Part shown: piece after piece, positions 1-9,747 of the stretch
Layout of the letters: every line of letters begins with the position of its first letter
Numbering within the stretch: the stretch's first letter is position 1
Origin: Haplomitrium mnioides
Lineage: Eukaryota; Marchantiophyta; Haplomitriopsida; Calobryales
DNA: 35,835 nucleotides
Direction of reading: 5' to 3'
Assembly: GCA_049999725.1 (NCBI GenBank)
Contig: JBNGIS010033086.1
Span: 33,810-69,644 of the forward strand
Translations under genes and position numbers: made by a program
The notes under the pieces: generated by a model
The model's input: only the letters and a program-made list of their open reading frames with translations
Told to the model about the DNA's origin: nothing
Database searches by the model: none

Positions 1-239
1 TAACGGGCTCTTCAGACAACGGACTCTTCGGACCACGGAATCTTCGGCCCACGGACTCTTCGGACCACAGACTCTTCGGATAACGGGCTCTTCAGACAAC
101 GGACTCTTCAGATAACGGGCTCTTTGGACAATGGACTCTTCGGATCACGGGATCTTCGGACAACGGATTCTTCGGACTACGGACTCTTCGGATAACGGGC
201 TCTTCGGACAACAGAATCTTCGAACAACGGAATCTTCGT
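1..239. repeat. 16-bp minisatellite, about 15 copies
   Basis: The unit ACAACGGACTCTTCGG repeats head to tail about fifteen times with single-base changes (for example ATAACGGGCTCTTCAG, ATCACGGGATCTTCGG). It stops at 239, where sequence shared with the 3' LTR of element A begins. The 3' LTR does not have this array at the matching place (just before 23050). Related CTCTTCGG wording occurs in the solo LTR at about 31230-31310, so such arrays seem to belong to the U3 part of this LTR family. Confidence 0.9.
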
Positions 240-1302
240 GAGAGGCTGCCAATATGGGATTTTGGGGTCGTCTCAGCATCGCTTGTGCAGAAGCATCAAT
301 CCTATGGGCACTTGGAGGCGTTTTTGGTTGTAATACTCAAGTGGAGTCAAGAGAGGAGTGGCTGTGTTAGTGCCCTCGCACTGCATAGAAGATCCATTCA
401 AAGCTCAAGGTGGAGTAGGTGGCCAACAGTTGAGGGGACTGTCTTCTTGAGGTGGAAGTTAAAGAAATCCTCTTCCGAGCTTGAGGAAGTAATTCAGGGC
501 TTCTCGCGAGGGAAGTTGAAAAACTATCTTGATGAAGGTGTGTGGAAGAAGGATTGGAGAAGAACTGAATTTGCTGATGAGAGTTGAAGGAGGATTGAGA
601 GAAAAGATTGGTTCTTGAGAGGTGGAAAAGGATTGTATTGTTGGCAGGTAGTGTGGAAGTATAGGTGTCTTTATGTTTATGTGTGTTGTTAGATTTGTGT
701 CATGTTTGTAGTTCTGTGAAGTTCTTAGTTTTAGAAGGCCTGCATTTCATTTGTCCAATCCTAAAGACATCCTAGACATGGGAAGTCAAGACTAACAACA
801 TTGTATTGTGACAATTGGATACTGGGACCTGTTTCCCTTTTGTATACAAGTTGGTTGGGTCCAATTCTGGACTTCTAAATTATACCACAAGTGATTCAGG
901 AACATTACAGCCTACTTGTGTGTGTGTTGAGGAAATGGATGTGAATGAGCAAGTTGGCTGCTGAAGCAATTGTAGGCTAGTGGCCAGGACCGTGAGGCAA
1001 ACATGAATCACTCAAGCCTCTCCAAGAGACCATTGCAGCCAAGAGTCAGATGCCCTGTTCTATATGCCCCTGTCTTTCAAGTGGTACCTTTCGAGGTTAA
1101 GGCTTGAAGGAGGGGTGCATGTGCTTAGGTGTTGTGCTTGGGTGTTGTTCATTGTGGTGCAGCCACTCATAGACTGGTAAGTAGAAGTTGGGGTCCATTC
1201 GGTGCAAAACCCCTCCCATAAAAGGTCCCGAAACACTAGTTAGCCCTTATGTATTGGTAACTCGGTCGGAAAAGAGTTAAGGCTCCGATCACACAGCTGA
1301 CA
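1..1302 (+). repeat. Element A 5' LTR, right-hand part
   Basis: Bases 240-1302 align along their length with 23050-24108, the end of the 3' LTR. Both end in a CA dinucleotide after GGCTCCGA(T/C)CACAC. The left part is replaced by the minisatellite and runs off the window. I see no gene here; the short open frames are chance. The primer site starts ten bases after the LTR end. Confidence 0.85.
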
Positions 1303-1311
1303 TACATTTTT

Positions 1312-1327
1312 TGGCGATCACGACGAG
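1312..1327 (+). other. Primer binding site of element A
   Basis: TGGCGATCACGACGAG follows the 5' LTR end after a short T-rich spacer. TGGCG is the expected start of a site pairing with a tRNA 3' CCA end. Element B has its own site with different downstream bases (11890-11905), so the two families probably use different primer tRNAs. I cannot name the tRNA without a search. Confidence 0.6.
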
Positions 1328-1617
1328 ATGAAAGAATTCTGGAAAAGTAACCTTGCAGCCATTTGTGGAGTGAAACAGTGGAGCAAAGGAAAAGAGTCTA
1401 GAATTCTAGGAGCAACCGAGCACCAGAAGTGGAAGAAGACCAGCCAAAAAGGTTGTCTGGGTTGGATAAAGGAGGGATCTCACTCAGAAGTTGAAGGAAC
1501 TTAGAGAGTGCGGCTAGAGCTTTGTGTTCCATACCACCAATCACCCTAATAGCCAACTTGAGGCATGTGACACAGATATCTCGAATCAGATACAAAACAT
1601 TCTGAGGATCTACCAGG

Positions 1618-2656
1618 GAGGATCCAGACGAATGGTTGTATGAGTTTGAGGGTACAACCTATGCAAATGGGGAGAACCTCATTTAGAAGTCCATTCTCCA
1701 CGAGGTGTTAAAAGGGGAGGCTTGCCCTTGGCTCTAGACACTACCAGATGCCACCAAAAGGAATTGGGACACTTTCAAGGCGGCCTTCCTGAAGGAGTTC
1801 AGAAAGATAGGAAGGGAGTCTGAGGCCTTGATCAAGATAGGCCAAATAGAGATGAAGAAGCACGAATCTGTAAGGAAGTTTCTTCAACGGTTCTAGAGGA
1901 TGGCCAAGAAGATTAACCCTCTTACATCAGATGGGATGCTTACCTCCTGGTTTATTTCAGCCCTACTCAGAAGTCTAGAGGCATGGGTGAGGAGGTCCAA
2001 GCCCACATGCCTGGAGCAAGCCGTGGAAGAAGCCCAATCTTATATCAAGGCTGAGGTGGTAAGCTCCAAGAGGAAGTTGAAGAGGAGGAACAAGTCTGAC
2101 AGTTCTTCAGAAAGTTCTAGTTAGAAGGATAGCTCTAATGATAGCTCCTCTTTAGAGTCTGAGTTAGAAAATGAGAGCAGCTCAGAGAGCTCAGAGGATG
2201 AGAGATCCCACAAAAGACGGAAGAAGAAGGGGAGAAAAAATAAAAAAGAGGTCAAGGAAAAGAGGACCAAAAACCTTGACAAGCATAAGGAGGCCAAAGA
2301 GAGGAAGGCCCACAAGTCCCATGATAAGGGCGTTGGGGGAGAGACCAACAGAAGAAGGGGGGTGAAAGACCTAATGGAAGAGATCAACACAAAATTGGAA
2401 GCCCTGTCAATCCATTTTGCAAGCCTGAAGCCCAAGGGGAAGAAAGTGTTGGCGCGAAGGACGCATGTCTAGTGTGTAAAGTGTTGCCTATGAGCACTCC
2501 CCCCAAGAATGCCCTCTGGATGGGACGCCCATCCACTATGTAAGAGAGGACCCCTCTAAGTGGTGCCATGTGGAGGTGGAATATGTGCAGAAGGAGCCAC
2601 CCAAACTCGTGTACCAGGTGGTCAGCCAACCCCGACCAATGGCAGGCAAACCGATC
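1618..2656 (+). pseudogene. gag: Element A gag (capsid part), interrupted by stops
   Basis: Translation in one frame gives a Retrotrans_gag-like capsid: DPDEWLYEFEGTT near the start, then KAAFLKEFRKIGRES and a basic, Ser/Glu-rich linker (DSSSESSS, then Lys-rich). Element B has the same order. In-frame TAG codons lie at 1684, 1735, 1894, 2122 and 2470. A frameshift near 2487 damages the first CCHC knuckle, of which CVKC remains in one frame and HSPQEC in another. The segment is cut at 2656 by the nested chromovirus, and the rest of gag resumes at 4716. Gag would form the virus-like particle in the cytoplasm. The true start is uncertain; an ATG at 1328 is possible but the sequence up to 1618 shows little homology that I can see. 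Confidence 0.8.
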
Positions 2657-2661
2657 AATAT
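2657..2661. other. Target-site duplication, left (AATAT)
   Basis: AATAT sits directly before the TG of the chromovirus 5' LTR and is repeated exactly at 4711-4715 after the CA of the 3' LTR. Confidence 0.9.
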
Positions 2662-2870
2662 TGTAACGATCACTAACTTTAGTAAGCCATAGCTAAAAAT
2701 GAAGTAAGATATAGTGTCAACTATGTCTAGAAAGCTATTACTAAGTTAGAGAAATAGAAAGCGGTTGCTATTTTAGAGAGTTGGACACGTGGCAAGAGGA
2801 GAGAAAGTCAACGAATTAAAGTGAAAAAGAGAGCACTTTAGAAGAGGATAAGAACATGTAGCAAGCAAAG
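2662..2870 (+). repeat. Chromovirus 5' LTR, left part only
   Basis: It aligns with 4192-4400 of the 3' LTR, with scattered substitutions, up to GCAAGC(A/G)AAGAA. Then it jumps to coding sequence of the integrase zinc finger. It keeps one ACACGTGGC box (2784-2793) but has lost the TATA region seen in the 3' LTR. Confidence 0.9.
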
Positions 2871-4178
2871 AAGATTTTATATGAAGCACATGATTTCGCA
2901 GTTGGGGGCCATGTTGGAATTGATAAGACCTTGGACCATCTTCAACGAGTTTATTATTGGCCTAAAATGCATCAAGATGTGGAGGCTTATGTTCGGAGTT
3001 GCTTGGCTTGTCAACAAAACAAGGCTACCAACCTTAAACGAGGAGGCTTATTGCAACCATTACCTATTCCCAATCAACAATGAGAGCATGTGAGTATGGA
3101 TATTGTGTGTGAGCTACCTCGTACTTCTACGGGCTACAATGCTATTGTTGTTTTTGTAGACAAGCTTAGCAAAATGATTCATATTCGTCCAACCACCAAA
3201 TTTGTAACAGCACTTGAGTTAGCACAAATTTATTTGGAAGCAGTCTACTCTCATCATGGTCTTTCTAAAGTTATTACTTTTAATCGAGGTACTCAATTCA
3301 CCACCATGTTTTGGCGCACTATATTTGGTCTTCTAAAGACCAAATTAGCTATGTCAACTGCTTATCATCCGGAATATGATGGTCAAACTAAATGGGCTAA
3401 TCGAACCATCGAAGATATGCTACGAGCTTTTACTTTGGAAGAGCAAGAGGAGTGGGATTGGCTACTCCTTCTGGTAGAGTTCTCGTACAATAACTCCATC
3501 AATAGTTCCACACGTGCCATATCTTTCTTTTTGATGTATGGTGAGCATCCTACCACGATCTCTAGTCTCCAACATACCTTACTGTCGACCTCTAAGAGTT
3601 CAGCTGTTGATGATTTTCTCCATCGTCTACATCACGGCATTCGACGAGCCAAGGAAAAATTGGAAGTTGCTCATAATCGACAAAAGCAATATGCTGATAA
3701 TCATCGTCAAGAGGTATCCTTTGCTATCGATGACCAAGTCTGGCTCTCCACATCCAATCTTCCTTTGCTATATTCGCATAAGTTAAGTGCTCGCTTTATT
3801 GGTCCTTTTTCTATCTCTGCTCGCATTAGCGAAGTGGCTTATTGGTTGGTTATACCTCCTCACATGAAGATTCATCCGGTCTTTCATGTCTCTTTACTCC
3901 GGGCTTTTGTCCCTCGTTCTTCCTCTTTCACTAGTATCCAAGAGCCCTCTCCACCACCTGAACTTATTGAGGGTCATGAAGAGTATGAGGTTGAACAACT
4001 CTTGAAGAAACATACACGACGTCGCGGTCATCATGAGATTGTTTAATATGTGGTTTGTTGGAAAGGCTACCCTCTTTATGAAGCTACTTGGGAGCCATTG
4101 GAGAGTTTGGCTAATGCCTCTGCGCTTATTCACTCTTTTGAGAACTCTCTTACTCGCAACGAGTACGTTGCCTCTTAA
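2871..4178 (+). pseudogene. Chromovirus integrase with C-terminal chromodomain, inactive
   Basis: The frame beginning at 2871 gives an HHCC zinc finger (HD..VGGH, then CLAC), the integrase core, and a chromodomain ending near 4175 (EYEVEQLL and, after a stop, CWKGYP..ATWEP). TGA at 3081 replaces a conserved Trp before the core, and TAA at 4044 interrupts the chromodomain. Of the three catalytic acids, the first Asp is present (SMDIV, codon near 3099). The second is changed: the usual S-D-R is F-N-R, in ITFNRG. The catalytic Glu after DGQT is Lys (DGQTKWANR). Integrase would insert the cDNA, and the chromodomain would direct it to marked chromatin. The pattern AMSTAYHP is typical of plant chromoviruses. 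A dead gene. Confidence 0.93.
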
Positions 4179-4190
4179 AAGAGGGGAGGA
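4177..4190 (+). other. Polypurine tract of chromovirus
   Basis: AAAAGAGGGGAGGA directly precedes the 3' LTR and overlaps the stop of the integrase frame. This is the usual plus-strand primer position. Confidence 0.85.
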
Positions 4191-4382
4191 TTGTAACGGT
4201 CACTAACTTAAGTAAGCCATAGCTAAAAATGAAGTAAGATATAGTATCAACTATGTCTAGAAAACTATTACTAAGTTAGAGTAACAGAAAGCGGTTGCAA
4301 TTTTAGAGAGTTGGGCACGTTGTAAGAGGAGAGAAAGTCAACGAATTAAAGTGAAAAGGAGAACACTTTAGAAGAGGATTAA

Positions 4383-4442
4383 GACACGTGGCAAGCGAAG
4401 AATTAAAGTGAAAAAAAGGTTCTAAAGATAAGGACACGTGGC
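4383..4442 (+). promoter_or_regulatory. Two ACACGTGGC (G-box/ABRE-like) boxes in chromovirus LTR
   Basis: GACACGTGGC occurs at 4383-4392 and 4433-4442, within repeated surroundings rich in AAAGTGAAA. A related but mutated copy lies near 4315, and an intact one at 2784-2793 in the 5' LTR. ACGTGGC is the known core of plant ABA-response elements bound by bZIP factors. That it works here is inference. Confidence 0.5.
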
Positions 4443-4570
4443 AATAGGAGAATAAAAATAAAGGGTGGTCCAATTAGAGCGAAAGAGAAAATAGCGGTCC
4501 AATTAGAAGAGGATTAAAAAGCAACCAATGAGGTTCATCCACCTATGTAAGCAAAGAGCTTTCTATCAAG

Positions 4571-4578
4571 TATATAAA
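4571..4578 (+). promoter_or_regulatory. TATA box of chromovirus LTR
   Basis: TATATAAA lies about 130 bases downstream of the ACGTGGC boxes and about 130 bases before the LTR end, a fitting place for the LTR promoter. Confidence 0.6.
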
Positions 4579-4710
4579 GAAGGGAGAGTGCGTTGTTTGG
4601 CATCTTCTATCTTGTGGGTTTTGAAGTTCTTTGTGCACCTCTTTTATGCTAACTTGTATGTATTATACTTGTGCTAATTCGTACGTGTAATGTAGGTTTG
4701 TAGTGTTACA

Positions 4711-4715
4711 AATAT
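4711..4715. other. Target-site duplication, right (AATAT)
   Basis: Exact copy of 2657-2661; after it the gag sequence of element A resumes. Confidence 0.9.
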
Positions 4716-5328
4716 GGTGCTTGGTCAATCAACGGCTTGGAGACACGCACGGCTAAAAGGGTCAGAGACCGGCCCGAACCAGACCAAGGTAATGGTATGC
4801 TGGAATTGTGGGTAGCCAAGCCACATTTCACCTAATTGTTCTGAGCCCAAGAAGCAAGGGTATGGCATGCCACTGCTGCTTTGTACAGGCTGCAAAAAGG
4901 AAGGGCATGTGGCCAACAACTGCCCCCATTCCAAAAGGCAGTAATTGCCTCCTAACCCAGCCTAGCAAGCACCTCAACTAGCAGCAATCAACTTGGTAAC
5001 CACCTCATGGGAGCTTGGGGTAGAGTTTCCAGAAGTGGAGGAGGATTGCTACAGAGTGGCCACCAAGGCTACAGCTAGAGCCAAGGAAAAAGGAAAGGCC
5101 AAGCAGGCTTGGAGAAAGGAGAGGGATGCGAATGTGCTTCCCACTGAGGAGGACTTAGATTACAGGACTGAGCACCCAAAGTTATTTTATCCGAAGCAAG
5201 AGGAAGAGGTGAAGAAGCAGCTGGAAGCATTGGAGGCGGTTGAAGCTCAGCAAGCAGCAGAGAAGACCCTGCAGGAGGTCAATTGCAGAAATGTCGTTGA
5301 GCAAGCCAAGCAAGACCCTGCGCCCTAG
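4716..5328 (+). pseudogene. gag: Element A gag C-terminus: two CCHC zinc knuckles and coiled-coil linker
   Basis: The frame at 4798 reads CWNCG-stop-PSHISPNC (TAG inside the knuckle), then CTGCKKEGHVANNC, two C-x2-C-x4-H-x4-C motifs that would bind RNA. After further stops the same frame stays open from 4993 to 5328 with acidic and Gln/Glu/Lys-rich sequence likely to form a coiled coil (EEEVKKQLEALEAVEAQQ). It leads in the same frame into the protease region. Element B has the same arrangement at 13250-13800. Together with the damaged knuckle at 2473-2510, A had three knuckles. Confidence 0.85.
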
Positions 5329-6330
5329 GCCCCACCTAGCATCTGTGTGCCCTACAACATCTAGAGGGATGTAAGGGACTGCTCGATCATTGCAACCGTA
5401 GGGCAATTGATCAAGGACAGCCTTGTATACAAGAAGCAGCTCCGGGAGCTACTTATCGGTGCCAGAAAGAAAAGGAAGCTTCTCACGGTGGGCACCACCG
5501 CCGATCTGAGGATGATCTATGAAGATAAGGGAGCTCTAGAGATAGACATCCATATTGCGGGGTGTACTCTATCCTTGGTGTCAGTGGATGGAGGGGCGGG
5601 ATTAAACATCATGGTGGAGGAGACTGCCCACCAACTTGGCTTCAAGACTTTCTCCCTAACTGAAAGGATTAATCGATTAGCGGATGGATCTAGGGTTAAG
5701 CCCTTGAAAGCCTTGCTAAAGGTGCCTATCTGGATCGGAGGGAAGGAGTTTGCACTGAACTACTTAGTGATGAGGTCGACCTGGAGCTCTCCATACCCTG
5801 TTCTAATCGGAAGGCTTTGGCTGTATGATGCCAAAGTAATGCACAATTGGAGAGACTCCACCTTGGTGTTCGGACTCGACAAGACTGTGGTACATTACGG
5901 CCTTGTCCCACATGAGGGGGAGACCACAGAGGATAAGGAGTATGACACTGAGTGGTCAGTGGAAGAGGAGTCGGAGGACAAGGACACTTATTGGTTGAGA
6001 CTGGTGAGTAACATGACCGAAGTAGACTTTTTGGGCAGTGCAAAAACCAAGGTCAACCAGTTGGAGACCTCTATCTTTGGGGTTTGGGACACCACAAAAG
6101 CTGAGGTAGGAGTGCCAACCCTCAGCTCTAGACCTAAGCAAAAAGGGGAGTCAAAGGCATCCACTTCCAGCCCTGGACCTGAGCTAAAAGAGGAGTTGGC
6201 TAGAGCTATCATCCCAAGGAGGGATGACCAGCAAAAGGGAACAAAGGAGCACAACAAGAAGCCTGCTGTAGGTGGCCAATGGCTCGCCCACTTGGAGTCA
6301 GACTACGACTCCACGAACAGGAACAAGGTG
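5329..6330 (+). pseudogene. Element A aspartic protease region
   Basis: The long open part is 5407-6558 (383 codons). The protease core is at about 5540-5850: IDIHIAGCTLSLVSVDGG, then NIMVEETAHQLGF, ADGSRVKP and PVLIGR. The catalytic motif reads D-G-G-A where retropepsins usually have D-S/T-G-A, so activity is doubtful. The stretch to 6330 is an acidic, low-similarity spacer leading to RT. The product would cut the Gag-Pol precursor. TAG codons lie between 5328 and 5407. Identity rests on position and the LxVDxGA..NxM pattern. Confidence 0.75.
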
Positions 6331-7330
6331 GAGGTCATCAGGGCGGAGCAGTACCCAGAGATAACGGTCCCTGACGGGAAGACATTTCAACTTGGTTTCG
6401 CCTTAAACAGGGGGGCTGAGAGAGCTTTCATGCAAACCCTGGGGAACTTCAATGACGTATTTGCATGGAGCCATATGGACCTAAAGAGCGTGCCAGGAGA
6501 GCTGGGAGAGCACAAAATTGACTTGGAGGACAATGCTACCCTCATAAAGCAGCGGTAGTACCGAATGAACCCACACTTCTCTCTATTGGTGAAAGAAGAG
6601 GTGGATAAGCTCTTAGAGGCATGATTCATATACCCTGTCCTGAACAGTGAATGGGTGTCCCCTCTAGTGGTGGTGCCGAAGAAGGCGGGCTTGGATGGGA
6701 AGCCGAAGATTAGAGTTTGCTAAAACTACCGCAAGCTAAATATGGCAACCAAGAAGGACCACTACCCTCTACCTTTTACTAATGGTGTGCTGGACCTCGT
6801 GGCGGTCCAAAAGGTCTACAGTTTTATGGATGGGTACTCTGGTTACAACCAGGTGTGGATCCGAAAGGAGGATCAACTAAAAACTGCTTTCACAACGGAG
6901 TGGGGAGTGTTCGTCTTTTGGAGAATGCCATTTGGTCTTTGCAACGCCCCAAGTACCTTCCAGAGGCTAATAATGAACATGTTCCGAGACTATCTCAAGA
7001 AGTTCCTTGAAATCTTCATAGATAACTTCGTGATATACGGGAAGGTCAAGGATCATGAGAAGCATATGCGGCTCACATTTCAGCGATGTAGAGAAACAAG
7101 ACTTCGGCTACACCTTGGAAAATGTTTCTTTGTAGTGAGGGAAGGGATTCTATTGGGGCATAGGCCTAGTCTCCAGCTAGGGAAATGTTGTGGACTAGGA
7201 AAAGGTGGCAACATAGCAAAGGGTGGCATTTCCAACGTGCTTGGTTGAGGTGCAGGGATTCTTGAGATGTGTGGGCTATTACAGGAGGTTCATCCTCAAA
7301 ATTTCCCTAGTAGCCTACCATCTAACGGAG
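6331..7330 (+). pseudogene. Element A reverse transcriptase, catalytic Asp lost
   Basis: The frame of the protease continues through 6558 (stop) into clear Ty3/gypsy RT: VSPLVVVPKK, NYRKLN, FMDGYSGYNQV (first catalytic Asp), FWRMPFGLCNAPSTFQRL. The active-site box reads FIDN (near 7020) instead of the usual Y/F-x-D-D, so the third catalytic Asp is Asn. There are stops at 6556, near 6622 and near 6721. A frameshift near 7160 moves the frame from +1 to +2; the connection domain resumes with FPTCLVEVQGF and GYYRRF. The enzyme would copy the RNA into cDNA inside the particle. Confidence 0.9.
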
Positions 7331-8050
7331 ATGGTGAAGAGGGGCAATGATTTTGAGCCAATAGAGCTTAGGAGATCTAGCTTTAATGAGCTCAAGAGGT
7401 GATTGGCCAATGCGTATATCTTGGCGCTCCCAAACTGGACCAAGGAGTTCCACATGATGGTGGATGTTTCGAGCTTCTATATGGAGGCAGTGCTGAGCCA
7501 GCTCGATGAGGAGGGCAGAGACCACCCAATCTACCTTGCCAACAGACTCCTCTCACCAACAGAAAAGAATTACTCACCCACCGATCGTGAGGCTCTAGGG
7601 ATAATCTACTCTCTAAAGAAGTTTCGACACTACCTGTTTCATTACAAGGTGGTGTTTCACACGAATCATGATGCCCTCAAATACATGGTCAACAAGCCAA
7701 ACCTGACAAGGAGAGTGGCAAGGTGGATGTTGCTGCTCAAGGAGTTTGACTTTGAGGTGCAAATCAAGCCTTAGAAGAGACACCAAAATGTCGACTTCTT
7801 CTCAAGGATTGAGGGGCAGCTGAGTGCAAAGGGAGTGGGGGACACCTTCCTTAAGGAAGACCTGTTCCATGTCCGAGAGGGGAGACCCACAGAATATGGG
7901 GACATCATTGAGTTCCTCTTGGCAGCAAAGATTCCCCTATGGCACAACCCAAAGCAAGCAGCAGTGTTTCTCAAAAAGGTGAGGCTCTTTCTCATGATCA
8001 AAGGAATGTTGCATAGGCAGGGCATGGACGGGCAGATACGCATGTGTCTG
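7331..8050 (+). pseudogene. Element A RNase H and linker, cut by element B
   Basis: The main open part is 7403-7774. Visible motifs are MMVDVSSF (first Asp), SPTDREALGIIYSLKKFRHY (Glu), FHTNHDALKYM and NVDFFSRI. The usual T-D-H is T-N-H here, so another catalytic acid is lost. A TAG at 7772 breaks the end. The linker to integrase is open from 7835 and ends ...QIRMCL at 8050, where element B begins. The following codons of the same protein are found at 18705. The enzyme would remove RNA from the RNA-DNA hybrid. Confidence 0.9.
8046..8050. other. Target-site duplication, left (GTCTG)
   Basis: GTCTG precedes the 5' LTR of element B and recurs exactly at 18700-18704. Dropping one copy puts the polyprotein of element A back in frame. 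Confidence 0.92.
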
Positions 8051-8650
8051 TGTTAGCCAGTGCTTTGGAGCATTCAAGCAGAATTCATGAAATCAGAAGC
8101 ACCATTGGCAATATGTCCCCTTTGCGAGTGTGAAGGCCTCTCACGAACAGCTGATTACTCTCAAACAACTGATAAGAGCAGGGCGCATGATTCTTATGAG
8201 GGAAACAGGATCTTGGCGGAAGATGAGGAGAGAGTAGTGATCGTCAGCCAGGGGAGGGGCCCCATTTTCAAATTCAAAGCATACCAGCGAGAATCTGTGG
8301 GCCTACGGAGGCTGCGGGGATCGGAGCTTGGGGAGAAGAAACAGAGCAGCCACCTATGGCGAAGCGATCGCAGGAGGAAGAAGAACGGATCAACAACAAG
8401 GAAATCCGAAGGCACTCCAAAGAAAGGCAGATCGCGGGGGTCCTACAGCGACCACAAATTGAGAAGCAAGGATCAGGAGCTAATAGGAGGAGGTGAGATC
8501 GTCACAAGGGCGAGCAAGGCCAGGGAAGAGGGACGCCTCGATCTCGTAAGCAAGAGCAAGCCTTGCCAAGGCCGATTGAACGCTCCATTCAAGTCTGGAC
8601 TCTTGGCTGAAGAATGGAGTCCCCGAAAGGTCCCGCGAGATTCCACGGAA

Positions 8651-9747
8651 ACGTGGCGTCTCCAGAGCCCTTTGCGGGATTCCACGGACGACGTGGCGGC
8701 ACCACGAGGCCCGCGGATCTGCGGACAATCGCCTCCCTAAGTGGGGAGCCCACTTAACCAAGTTCCGATCCGTCTTACGACGTGGGGATCCCTGGTTAAG
8801 AGGGATCCACGAGGAACCCAACTGGGGATCAAGGATGAGGACCCAAAACAGAGACTTATCAAGGATCTGGCCAAAGGGAAATGGGAGAGTGTCGGAAGGG
8901 CAATATATCGAAGATCCGTTCAGAGGAGGAGCATGGAAGTCGAAGGGACGACTTAGCGTAGACCTGTCAAGAGGAAAACACAAAGGAGAGCCGAAAGGAG
9001 GACATATTGCTGATTTGACTGAATAAGAGCAAGTGAAGGCGAAAAGATGACTTGTCGACAAACCAGTTCAAACGACGCGCATTAGTGGCAAAGCGGTGAC
9101 CCATCGCAAACCGTCCAATAGGAAGAAGGCTGAGCCAGAAGGGCGATATGGCGCCTATCCGGTGGGTGGAAACAAAGGGCATGGCGAAAGAACGATCTAT
9201 CGGCGAATCGACGAGCAAGATGAGGGCCGCCGAAAAATCAAGGTAACGCTGGTGCGACCAATAGAGGAGCTAACATCGTCGAAAGGGTGACTCTTTGCTG
9301 CTTTGGCAACCAAGAGGGTGAAAGTTTGATGGGGTGTGGCAGATGTCCAAAAGTTTGAAAGGGCGAATAGTCCGAAAGGGCTTAGTAGTTCTTATAGCGA
9401 GCTTTCAAAAGTGTTCACGAAGATAACCTCGGGCGCGTGCGGAGTACTTCAAAAGTACATCGAAGCGGTGACATCAGCACAATTCTTGTTCGGCGAGCAG
9501 GGTAAGTCCGCAGGTTCTCTTCAGATGACGTGGCGAGCGTAGGGAGTCAGCGGGAGGCTTCGGAAACGTGGCACGCTGAGAAGCCTGGTTGTGTTTTTGA
9601 AGGTCAACTTCGGAAAAAGGGTCCACGCGACGGTCTGCCTACCCCTTTGCGGGGCCGCGTCGAACGGCGACGTTCGGACAACGTGGCGCCTTGGGAAGCA
9701 CGTAGGGGTTTTGATGGTCAACCTCGGAAAAAGGTCGATGACGTGGC
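8651..9747 (+). promoter_or_regulatory. Six ACGTGGC boxes in U3 of element B LTR
   Basis: ACGTGGC occurs at 8651-8657, 8691-8697, 9528-9534, 9566-9572, 9681-9687 and 9741-9747, often after GATTCCACGGA or GGA. Most are kept in the 3' LTR, where two have changed from CG to TG (near 16346 and 16498). The same heptamer is frequent in the LTR of A (20846, 20887, 21200, 22387) and occurs in the solo LTR (near 31208). It is the core of plant bZIP-bound ABRE/G-box sites. Function is inference. Confidence 0.4.

Larger units (their letters stand above)
2662..4710 (+). mobile_element. Nested chromovirus remnant (Ty3/gypsy) with large internal deletion
   Basis: It begins TGTAACG, ends GTGTTACA, and is flanked by AATAT on both sides. 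Only the left 209 bases of the 5' LTR survive, joined directly to the integrase zinc finger. The end of the 5' LTR, primer site, gag, protease, RT and RNase H are gone. The 3' end is complete: chromodomain, purine tract and a 519-bp LTR. It lies in the gag gene of element A and therefore inserted after A. Confidence 0.95.
4192..4710 (+). repeat. Chromovirus 3' LTR, complete
   Basis: This 519-bp LTR runs from TGTAACGG to GTGTTACA. It contains two ACACGTGGC boxes, an A-rich stretch and a TATA box. Its left 209 bases match the truncated 5' LTR. Confidence 0.92.

Noticed and set aside
1-239. CRISPR-like array
   Set aside because: The 16-bp units are directly adjacent without unique spacers, and the context is a plant LTR.
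8060-8740. 226-codon open frame in the 5' LTR of B, with a 167-codon relative in the 3' LTR (15050-15553)
   Set aside because: It lies wholly within LTR sequence, is basic and of low complexity, has no recognised domain, and is broken by frame changes between the two LTRs.
8480-9061. 193-codon minus-strand frame in the B LTR (also 15203-15772)
   Set aside because: It is a shadow in GC-rich LTR sequence; the two copies do not keep the same ends and no domain is visible.
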